From: Phlegmacium glaucopus | Lineage: Eukaryota; Basidiomycota; Agaricomycetes; Agaricales; Cortinariaceae | DNA length: 55,539 nucleotides | Direction: 5' to 3' | Assembly: GCA_015039465.1 (NCBI GenBank) | Contig: MU130372.1 | Span: 34,054 to 89,592 of the forward strand | Shown here: positions 32,224 to 41,992 of the stretch, piece by piece | How positions within the stretch are numbered: position 1 is the stretch's first letter | How the letters are laid out: each line of letters opens with the position of its first letter | Position numbers and translations under genes: made by a program | The notes under the pieces: model-generated | Databases searched by the model: none | Told to the model about the DNA's origin: nothing | What the model saw: only the letters and a program-made list of their open reading frames with translations

Positions 32224-34745
32224 TAGTGATGGGCAGGGGTAACCCTGGGGTGGAATTAGGCTGACCCTTACCCTTACCCTCCAAAACCCCAGTACTTTTC
32301 TGTCCCCCACCAGGTTTGATCAGAATTTGCAATACTTCTAAGTCAATTCCTCTTAACTCATATTTTTTCAAACTTTTCTAACATATTAATTAAAATTAAA
32401 ATTAAAATGGATTAATTACCCCTCTTTTTGAGGGGGGATTAGTTACTAATACATTAGAAGTACAAAATAATATATCTAATTCAGTACTTTACTGTCCCCC
32501 ACCAGAATTGGTCAGAATCTGATCAGAATCTTACTTAGCCAGTAATTTCTAAAAAGATTCTAAGAAAAAATTCTATATTTTCAAATATCTTGAATACAAA
32601 AAGTTCAAAGTAGAAAGTAAAAAAAAATAAACCCCCAGTGGGGGTGCTGTCATTGCCATTGTTGTTATCCATTAAAATAAATAGAAACCCCATAAGAGGT
32701 TGTTGTTGTTGTAGCAAGGAATGAGGGGCAGTGAGTGAGTGTCGTACATTGTTGTTGTATCCATGTGGGCACCATTGGACATGTGTGGGTGTAGCTGGAC
32801 ACGTGTGTGTGTCATTGGATGGGTGTGGGAATGGGTGGGTGTCATCATACATGTCTGTATGTGTCTGGGTGTTGTTGTATGCATCCAGGTGTCATTGTAT
32901 GCATCTGTGTTGTTGGGGTGACATTGTATGCATGTGGGTGTAACTGGATGTGTCAGGGTGTCATTGGATGCATGTAGGTGTTGTCAGGGTGTCATTGTAC
33001 AGGTCCAGGTGTAACTGGACAGGTCTGGGCATCATTGGACGTGTGTGGGTGTTGTTGGGGTGTTGTTGTACATGTCTGGGCATCATTGGATGCATGTGAG
33101 TGTTGTTGGGGTGTTGTTGTATATGTGTGTGTGTGTGTAACTGGACATGTTGGGGGCGTCAGTGGACGCATGTGGGTGTTGTCTTATGTGTCATTTGTCA
33201 TTTGTTATCATTGTTGTACATTGTACAAGCCTAATATAATGTATTAGCAGAGGATTAGAATAGAATATATATAAAAATACCCCCCTCCCCAGTGAAGAGG
33301 GGTGGTTACCATTGTTATGTGGCAGTTGTCAGCCTTGTTGTTGTGCTGTGGTCATCGTCGTCCTGTTGTAGGTGTTGTACGTCATCATGGGTTGTCATAC
33401 ATCATCATTGTACATGTTGTTTGTTGTAGTTGTTTGTTGTCATTGTTGTACATTGTACATGAACTATTATAAAGTGTTAGTAATGAAGTAAGATAAAATA
33501 AAATAAAATAATACCCCCCCTGGTGAGGGGGGGTTACTGTTGTTACATGGCACATCATCATCATCATCATCGTCATTGTGCTGCCCTTGTCGGCATTATG
33601 CTGCCATTGTTGTTTGTTGTTATTTGTGCTGTTGTTGCATATTGGGTATTAGCATATAATAAATGTCAATATAATTGACTTACCTTTTTATGACCACAGA
33701 TGATGCACAGCATCATCTGTGGTTGTTGTTGCTGGCTGTGTGTGTAGAGATTTTAACCACTAGATAAAGTGTGATAAGATCACTAAACTATGTACAGTTC
33801 AGTTTAGTTAATTAGCATGTGTAAATATAGTTGCTCACCTCAGTCACAATACAACGGACTGAGGTTGAGGGTCTTTTGACCTTGTATATATATATGTAAG
33901 TAAGACAATGATCAGTCATGTTTAGTGGCCTAAGCCACAGTCTGAGGCCACTTGCATGAGTCTGCAGCCTTATTACCAAATGTGATCTACAGACCGCTTT
34001 GTGACTCTACGGTGTTATTACTAACAGTGTGATGGTGTGAGAAACAGTTAAGAGAATGAAATCTGAATCAACACAACTTGGGGTGTCACATGTGATCACG
34101 TGATCACACCCCTCGCACTGAACAAAATACAGAATTTTGACAGCAGCAAGGCATTGCAATCCTTACATATTGTTATATTTGGTTCCTGGTTCAATTCCTG
34201 CACTGTACAGATTATATAATTATTTTATTATTATTAGTATAGTCAGGTGATTAATTCCTTAAGCTCAATTCTGCTTAGATTGGAGGGTAAGGGTAAGGGT
34301 TTCTGAGGGGTTGGAGTGTAAGAAACCCCAGCAGGGTTTAGTGCAAGGGTTTGATCCAAATCTTTCCTCAAGCTTTATAATCCTAAGAAACCTGCAAAGT
34401 AGCTATTATTTAACATATGTTCAGGGTGTTAAAGATGTTTATCAATATATTTTCAATGAAATAGAGAGGGTTTGACTAGTATTTTAGGCTACTGATTGTT
34501 GTGAAAGCAGTGAGGCCTCTTTGGATTTTCTTTTTCTCTGATTTAAAGTCATTTTTATAGATACACAACAGTTATATCATTTTCATATCAGAGAAATAAA
34601 AATTCCTAAAAAACCCTTGACCCTCCATAAGGGTAAGGGTTTGTCAAGGGTCAAAAAATCTGCACCCTGACCCTGACCCTGACCCTGACCCTCCTTACCC
34701 TTACCCTTGTACCCCAGGGGTCTCCCAAACCCCTGCCCATCACTA
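32224..34745. mobile_element. Non-autonomous hAT element E2 (2.5 kb)
   Basis: Perfect 16-bp terminal inverted repeats TAGTGATGGGCAGGGG and a perfect 8-bp target duplication AGCATACC at 32216-32223 and 34746-34753. Subterminal CCCTTACCCTTA-type repeats near 32263 and 34625-34710 are inverted between ends. The interior has C-run/G-run hairpins (C runs at 32419, 32632, 33280 and 33514), GTGTGGGTGTTGTTG-type tracts, and a GTCACATGTGATCACGTGATC segment shared with E1. It encodes no transposase. Confidence 0.9.
32419..33533. repeat. C-run/G-run hairpin modules in E2
   Basis: Four clear modules, C runs starting at 32419, 32632, 33280 and 33514, each after an A/T-rich lead (often AAAATAAAATAATA) and followed by G/T-rich sequence. 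The last has seven C, loop TGGTGA and seven G. A weaker one lies at about 32686. Composition and arrangement match the modules in E1 although the element ends do not. Confidence 0.75.
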
Positions 34746-34753
34746 AGCATACC

Positions 34754-34998
34754 ATAGCATCACTGCTGAGCTGGCTAACCAAGACCCAGCAAGGGTGATT
34801 GGCTGAAAGCTTCTGCAGCAGGCCTGGGCATAATACCACAGAGAATAACACTAATCATAGGATGACATGTAATGCCAGTTCAGACACACAAGAATGCTGG
34901 CTGACCCTGGGATATTGCTGAGCCAACACCACATGTATACTAGGCAACATGAAAGTGACTTGGGCATAGAGATTGACAGGGGTAGCCCTTGGGTAATA
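34754..34998. other. Between E2 and the GAACCA element; no gene
   Basis: Non-coding and without recognised repeats, except a short run near 34970-34998 that recalls the flank of the repeat near 6560. Confidence 0.35.
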
Positions 34999-35683
34999 TA
35001 GGGATGCCAAAGTTCAGTTCAGTTTGGTTCAGGACCCATTTTCTCAGAACCAGAACCAGAACCAGTTAAAAATAGACTTTTGTTAGGATATCACCAATTA
35101 TACAAGAAATTCTCATTTTAAATTTTATTTTCTAAGATTACATTTTATTTCTTAGAAATAAATATATCTTGGAATTTGAGGCTAGAAGTTTGTAGTATTG
35201 GTGTTATAACTATGACATCACTAAAAGTAAACATAAAAAAAATAAAACACTACTAAATCATTTTGCCAACTAGTGACAACTTTGAATTGGAGTCTTGCAA
35301 TAGGATTATATTAATATTAATAAAACCTGAAGTTATAAAATAAATGAGACATATCATTGATTATGTACTATGCCAGACCAAAAAATGATGTACTTCTGAT
35401 TGGAAATATATTGTGTTGGTGACTTGAATAAAAAAATTCATTACAGATGCAGGTACATTGTGCCATTTAACCTGTAAAATAATGCAAATAAGTAAATATA
35501 TTACTTAAATCTTTGCCTTGGGATATAGTAGTTCAGAACTGGTTCTCATATTTCTGGCCAATCAAGAACCAGAACCAGAACCAGATGGCTGAGGCTGAAC
35601 CAGAACCAGAACTGAACCAGATACTTGGTTTGGTTCAGTTCTGGTTCTCTGGACTGGTTCGGAACCAAACTTCAGCATCCCTA
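34999..35683. mobile_element. Non-autonomous inverted-repeat element with GAACCA arrays
   Basis: Ends TAGGGATGC(C/T)(A/G)AAGTT are inverted at 34999 and 35683. Behind each end lie GAACCA/TGGTTC hexamer arrays (about 35013-35065 and 35565-35665). The middle is AT-rich and non-coding. No clear 8-bp target duplication was found, so the superfamily is uncertain; the design matches the hAT-like elements in the window. Confidence 0.65.
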
Positions 35684-36284
35684 TCAGGTATCTCAATGCT
35701 GACCTGTACCCATACCCCTGAGACCCCTACCTGTTAAACCTGTGGGTTTACCCAGAAAGGCAAGCCCAAAAACACCCAAAATGACCCAGAAATGAGCAAG
35801 ATATGTGCTAAATGATATGTTATATCATTGTCACTATATCTCCACCAATTCTCATCTGTTTTGGATGTTCTAGGGCTCATTTTGTATGTCTGGTGACAGT
35901 CCAGCCAGAGTCTACCCATGAAATGTGGGGACTGTAAAGACCTCCTCAAATCCATTGCTTGTTGGACTCTGATTGGGAGTGTACAGGCTCTTTGATAGAT
36001 GTATAATAGGTGTTTCCTTATTTTGTAAAAAAAAGACATTCTGAGCCCAGTGTGTCCACAATTTCCTTTTGGATGCAAATCAGGAAAGTAACAGATATAC
36101 ATCTAAAAAAGAATATTGATGAAATAAAATCTTCATCAGAGTGGATTTGATTTAACTGCTGGAATATCCTCTGTGGAGGTCTTTGCTGTAAGCCACCTAA
36201 TCTGATCAGAATTTTTATCACCCCAAATGGCAGTAATACAGCCAATTTATCTGACCAGATTCTGACCAGATCTGATCAGACCAC
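35684..36284. other. No recognised gene
   Basis: Minus-strand frames of 75 and 122 codons lie here (35734-36245) but match nothing I know. The left part (35700-35800) resembles 6600-6690, so this is probably old repeat DNA. Confidence 0.35.
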
Positions 36285-36832
36285 GAATAAACAGCAGCAT
36301 GTGCACATAAACAGCAGCATCCGCGGATAAGCACCAGCATATGCACAAAAGCAGCAGCATCCACGAATAAGCAGCAGTATGTGCACATAAACAGCAGCAT
36401 CCGCGGATAAACAGCAGCATGTGCACATAAACAGCAGCATCCACGGATAAGCAGCAGCATATGCACAACAGCAGCAGCATCCACGAATAAGCAGCAGTAT
36501 GTGCACATAAACAGCAGCATGTGCACATAAACAGCAGCATCCGCGGATAAGCAGCAGCATGTGCACATCCACAGCAGCATCCGCGGATAAGCAGTAGCAT
36601 GTACACATAAACAGCAGCATCCGCGGATAAGCAGCAGGTTGTACGCATAAGGAGCAGCATCCGTGGATAAACGGCAACATGTGTACATAAGTAGCAACAT
36701 GTACACATAAGCAGCAGCATCCGCGGATAAACAACAGGATGTGGACATACACAGCAGCATCCGCGGATAAGTAGCAGTATGTGCACATAAACAGCACCAT
36801 GTGCACGTAAACAGCAGCAACTGCAGCATGTA
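36285..36832. repeat. 20-bp minisatellite with alternating palindromes, array 1
   Basis: About 27 units of the form CAGCAGCAT-N6-ATAA(A/G)CAG... Two unit types alternate: one contains the 10-bp palindrome ATCCGCGGAT, the other ATGTGCACAT or close variants. The period of 20 bp is about two helical turns. Open frames through it are by-products of the repeat. Confidence 0.85.
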
Positions 36833-37810
36833 CTGGATAATATTAGACATTCATCTCCATTTTATCTTACTTTATTTTTTTAGGGGGAGACCACTCCCCC
36901 CAATGGTAACGACCAACACTTTTGCCCACACCACCACCACACTCTTTGTCTTCTGCTTAAGTTGTTTGTGACTACACGTGTAGTGTACACCAGTACACTA
37001 GTATGGGGAGCGTTACTTGTTTTATGTGCTAAAACTACCGTTGTTCCGTAACGGTAGACTTATAATATACTAATATAATAAAAAGATCATTTCAGTCCAC
37101 TATGAGGTTTCGAACTAGATTGAGTTAAGACGAGCCTAAGACCAGTCTAAACGAGTCTTTAACCAGTCTAAGACGAATCTTTAACCAACCTGAACCTAGA
37201 TCAGTCTAGACTAGTCTAGGCCAGAAAAAAAAAAAAATCATAATTAATGGTTAGAGTTAAATTAACAGTTGACATTTTAAGTTATAAATCGATTGTGTGT
37301 CTCCGTCATGAAAAGACAGGGGGTGGTCTAGACTAGTCTTGACTAGTCTTGACGAGTCTTGACAAGTCTTGACGAGTCTAAGGTTCGTCAAGACTAGTCT
37401 AAGGTTCGTCAAGACTAGTCTTAGACTGGTCTCGGACTGATCAAGACTAGTCTTGACGAGTCTAAGGCTCGTCAAGACTAGTCTTAGACTGGTCTCGGAC
37501 TGATCAAGACTAGTCTAGACTCGTCTAGACTCGTCAAGACTCGTCAAGACTAGTCTCAGATCTTAGACTAGTTTAAGATTCCCGTTGAAAGAACCTAGTT
37601 TTATAATAAATAAAGTAATTATGATTATCGGATAATTTTTTTAATTTTTTTAGGGGTTATTCCTCCCCAACGACCAGAGTAACAACATTAGATGTTTATT
37701 TTTTTTTTTTTCGGGGGACCCCCCCCCCCCAACAGTAACAACAACAGAACTGGATAATTTAACTTATTTTTGGGTAGTAATAGTAACATCCCCCTTATTC
37801 CTGTACATGG
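36833..37810. repeat. Hairpins and GACTAGTC repeats between two minisatellite arrays
   Basis: Contains three hairpins in the opposite orientation to E1/E2 (G runs at 36883, 37653 and 37713, each after a T-rich lead and followed by CAACGACC/CAACAGTAAC). From about 37125 to 37215 and 37325 to 37575 it carries AAGACTAGTCTTGACGAGTC-type repeats, a palindrome-based motif. No gene. Confidence 0.65.
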
Positions 37811-37990
37811 GTAACAGTATGTACACATAAGCAGTAGTATCCACGGATAAGCAGCAGTATGTACACATAAGCGGCAGCATATGGGTATTAACAGCAGCAT
37901 CCGCGGATAAGCAACAGTATGTGCGCAAAAACAACAACATGTGCGCATAAACAGCAGCATGTACACAAAAACAGCAGCATCCGCGGATAA
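37811..37990. repeat. 20-bp minisatellite, array 2
   Basis: About nine units of the same CAGCAGCAT-type minisatellite as array 1, in the same orientation, more diverged on the left and ending with ATCCGCGGAT at about 37979. Confidence 0.75.
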
Positions 37991-38344
37991 AAATGACCAA
38001 ATGCATACTGAAAGAAGTTATACAGCTAAGAGATGAGCAATTTACTGTTTGAATAATAGGTCATAGACAAATAGTCTGGTACCATAAGGGGACATTATTG
38101 AAATCAAATTGCTTTCTGGGAAACTTAGAACATATTAATGTCTGCTATATAAAAAAGAGAGGTATTAAGGATACAATCATTGTATATGTCAGAGAGTAAA
38201 TAATGCAGTTGTAGTCTTGTACTGGCATGCACAAACTAACATGTGGATACATTTCAGAAATGTGAGAATGTATCGGTCTCTTGTTCCAAAAGATTTGAAA
38301 GTAAATGGGGTAAAGTACAAATTGTTGTATACAGACTATACTTT
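37991..38344. other. No gene recognised
   Basis: AT-rich and non-coding. Leads into the sequence shared with the 3' flank of NLR copy 1 at about 38345. Confidence 0.35.
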
Positions 38345-38598
38345 GGTTGGTTCTTCAGACTTGGACTACTTTCTTTCTGTTCAACATTGCCCAAAACACT
38401 GCCATTGCAATTGTACAGTATGCAATACTACTAGAACCTTAAGATGTTCCACTTCATACCAGTTTCTCTAATTGCATTACAAAAATAGCTATGCTGCTTC
38501 ATTCCATCTTCCCTGATTACAGTATGTGGCTGCTAGATTTGCCATGCTTGAGAGGGTAAAAAAGGTTGTGCACCAAGCTTCTTCCTCATGTCCATGAC
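38345..38598 (-). pseudogene. Decayed TPR tail and 3' flank of NLR copy 2
   Basis: From about 38490 to 38598 the minus strand still reads TPR codons (VMDMRKKLGAQ...) after the stop of copy 2. The rest matches 8951-9082 next to copy 1. Confidence 0.6.
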
Positions 38599-41288
38599 TT
38601 AAACATCTAACTGCTCTGCCTCATTCCACCTTCCCTGATTATGGTATGTGGCTGCTAGATTTGCCATGCTTGTGAGGGTGTCTGGATGTTCTGCACCAAG
38701 AAGCTTCTTCCTGATGTCCATGACTTGAACATCTAGCTGCTCTGCCTCATTCCACCTTCCCTGATTACGGTATGTGGCTGCTAGATTTGCCATGCTTGTG
38801 AGGGTGGATGGATGTTCTGCACCAAGAAGCTTCTTCCTCATGTCCATGACTTGAACATCTAACTGCTCTGCCTCATTCCACCTTCCCTGATTACGGTATG
38901 TGGCTGCTAGATTTGCCATGCTTGAGAGAGTGGATGGATGTTCTGCACCAAGATGCTTCTTCCTCATGTCCATGACTTGAAGATACAGCTCCTCTGTATT
39001 CTTCCAGTCTCCATTTTCCCTCAGTACTAGTGCAAAATTGGTATATTTATCATCATAGTAGTCCCTAATAAGTCCCATATGGCTGCCATGTAACTCATTT
39101 GCCTTGATATGTGGAAGAATCAATCGCCGTAATGCATAATCCTGAGTTGTAAATCTCCATGAAATTGCACAGGACAAGATTATACTTCCCATCTGCCATA
39201 TTTTCTGCTGCTCAGATTTCAACATTCTCTCCCGACTCCAACAGTGTACTAAAGGATGAACAGACAACATATCAGATGATTGTTCTCTTCTCATCAAAGA
39301 GAATGACAGAAGCATACTAATACCTTGCCCAAACAGGAAGTCATCCCAGTGACCATCACTGTCCAAGACAAGCAGGGTATGATCCAATATGTGGATTGCA
39401 TGGGGCAGCTTTTCAGCTACCTCACTATCAACAGTATATTTCCTAGACTCCTCAGCAGCAGATTGGAATATGTCTTTAGAAATATTACTATGATGATAAA
39501 AGGCACATATTTTCAGAATGAGAATTGCAGCCTGAGCTGCTTGTGCATTCCCAGTGTCAGATTGGGCACTAGCTCTCCTCTCTATTTCTTTAAAAGATAA
39601 ATCCCAAGTCCCATATACTGTCTGATTATAACTGGATGCTCCTGTGAATGAAGCATCTGACATAAGAGTCTGACAATGTAGGGAGAATTGTCTCAGATAT
39701 CTCTTGAGATCACATTTCCCAGCTTCAATATAAGCACCAGCATGATCAATAGCAAGAGGGATGTAGCCAAGTTCATTGACAATTCTTTTAGCAACTTGCT
39801 GATGCTCAGGCAATGGAGCCAAACAGCTGGACTTCAGAAATAGAGATATAGCATCTGACTCCTCCATCTCATTGACTACAATTCTGTTCTCAAATGATAC
39901 AATCCTTCCCATGGATCTGTTTCTGCTTGTAATCAGAATATTACCTCTGTTACCTGGAGGAAAGAACTTGGCCACCACCTCTGGAGAAGGATCATCAGCA
40001 TTATCAAACACAATCAACCAATCTTCCTGAATCTGAGATATCCACTGGAGTGCAGACTCAACTGAGCCATCTACACCAGACACCTGTGCAGCAGGAATGG
40101 TGGATATCCCCTTGAAAGACATTTCAATACTCTCAAGTGGGGAGGCATCAACCCAGAACACATGTGAAAACCTAGAGTAAGAAATTAACCCACAGTGTTA
40201 TTGTGAATGTAATGTGAAGGCAATTACCAGTTGGACATATCTTCTGTGAACTTGAGACAGATCTGGGTCTTTCCAATCCCTCCCAATCCCCAGAGGAGAC
40301 AAGAACGCCTTGACATCAGTTGACTATTAGAATGAGGACCAAAAATCTTCCCAAGTTTGTCGAGTACATCTTTCTGTCCAGTAAAAATTGGACTGGGGTT
40401 TGGTTTTTGAGGTACAGGGATCTTTATCTGCCCTTGGCCAGTATTGGAAGGGGCACTATTGACTATATAGTTCTGGGAGATAAAATATGAATAATTATTG
40501 CGAAATCATTTGCACACTGGTATAAGAGAAGTCCTACAAAAGTGCTGCCAGCGATGAGTACATTCGCATTCGGAAAGAAACCCGAGGCAGAATGCTGAGT
40601 CCGTTGATCATCAGCAATAACAGAGAACAGTGGGTATAAGCGACTCACCCAGGGATTTTGTTCCGATTCCCTAGATCCCAAGTTGGCTTGCGTTATGGTA
40701 TCAGGGGAAGGGAGCGAAATTTCTTCCGAATGGGCTACAGGAGCAACGGAGACTTGGAGTTTATGGTCAGTCTGATCGACGACGATGATTGAGTCATTAT
40801 GGATGTGATGGGTTGAGTTGAATGCTTACACAAGCAATGTCATTGATCTCTGCTAAGGCAGAGACTGGGACAGAGACTTGGAGTTCATGGGCGGCCTAAT
40901 CGACGACGATGATTTCAGTGATTATGGCTGTGATGGGCTAAGTTGAACGCTTACAGGAAAAATATTATTGATCTGCAAGGCAGATACTGGGGTAGAGACT
41001 TCGAATTCCTGGGTAGCCTGAACGATGATGATGGATAAGCAATTTCGGACGTGATGGGCAAAGTTGAATCCTCACAGTAATTCCAATGGCTTGATTAACC
41101 TGGGCGCTTTCAGCTGCAGCGCTACTGGGAACGGATGGCATGAGATCAGCGATCCTCGTTATGGCTGTCGACGTCGAGGTTGCTACTTCAGGGCTTGAAC
41201 CGTGAGCATCAGTGGTGGTCAGAGATGTGTATTTTTCTTTCTTAGACTTGTGAACTTTCTTATAAGGGCGCTTCATATCACTGGACAT
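38599..41288 (-). CDS. NB-ARC/TPR (NLR-like STAND) protein, copy 2
   Basis: Paralogue of the gene at 10512-13104. Seven GT-AG exons give 779 codons: 41076-41288, 40955-41017, 40830-40895, 40649-40771, 40538-40594, 40228-40472 and 38599-40171. The first six have exactly the lengths of copy 1. Motifs: start MSSDMKRPYKK (ATG at 41288), triplicated ELxVS exon, HSASGFFPNANVLIAG, Walker A GLGGIGKTQ, Walker B WLIVFDNADD, ITSRNRS, GYIPLAIDHAG and about four near-identical TPRs (TSMANLAATYRNQGRWNEA). It ends where a CAA codon of the next TPR has become TAA (38599-38601). It has one TPR more than copy 1 and a four-residue insertion (QVSG) after IPAA. The even, in-phase structure suggests both were functional until recently. 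Confidence 0.87.
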
Positions 41289-41579
41289 TGGGTTGTTGTG
41301 CTCGATGCGCGGTGGCTGATGAGAGGTGATGAGAGGCAAGAAGAAAGAAGTCCTGATTACATAAGAGCAAACTGCCTCAGTGTACCTTTATAGAAACTTC
41401 CTTGTCGAATTTTTCATAATGAAAAGATCACTTGTATTGGCCAAATTGCTGACCATCGATCGATGGATTTCTGAGCACTGAGTGATAGCCATTACCCTTG
41501 ATACACCTGATTTCACAAGCAGTCCAACTTTTACACCGAAAGCTGTACCACTTGACTCAAGATGTACTGATGGCCTGGT

Positions 41580-41992
41580 TGTTAGGGGACACCCGACTTT
41601 AACCCAAACCTCAACTCTAGAATCATACACCCCACCTTTCCGACGACCTCTGACCTTCCGTCCAACTCCGCTTCCGTCACCGGTTGACTCCGGAATCCCA
41701 TAGTTCCGCTCCGACTCCGGTCCTCCGATTCACTCCGTCTTTTATTTCTATTTTTCATATCGCACCACTTCTTATTTAATTAATTAATTATTATCGTATC
41801 ATTCCTTTATTTATTTTATATCTCCGTTATGTCCATATTAGTACTTAAACACCCCCAGCCTAGCAGGGATCCCCATCCTTTCCTCTTTGGATCCCCTGCT
41901 AGGTAAGTCACTTGTAGATATCTTTTCTGAAATATTATTAACTTTGGATCCCCTGCTAGCTTGACTAAGTCAGCGTTGCAGTTGCCCTAACA
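41580..41992 (+). repeat. Solo LTR, family A copy 3, at a duplication breakpoint
   Basis: 413 bp, TGTTAGGGGACACCC to GTTGCCCTAACA. Flanks are CTGGT on the left and GCCAT on the right, so there is no target duplication. On its left the NLR upstream sequence shared with copy 1 stops exactly; on its right a Plavaka gene is cut. It probably joins two unrelated loci by recombination between LTRs. Confidence 0.85.

Noticed and set aside
34620..34720. Telomere-like AGGGTAAGGGT repeats
   Set aside because: The unit is TAAGGG/CCCTTA-like and not TTAGGG, it is short and irregular, and it is mirrored near 32263 as the subterminal repeat of E2.
36285..36832. CRISPR-like regular repeats
   Set aside because: Units are 20 bp and contiguous with no unique spacers, and the surroundings are clearly eukaryotic.
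36218..36850. Three overlapping Cys-rich open frames of 176-210 codons
   Set aside because: All three frames are open because the 20-bp minisatellite lacks stops on that strand; the Cys-rich composition comes from CAGCAG read in reverse.
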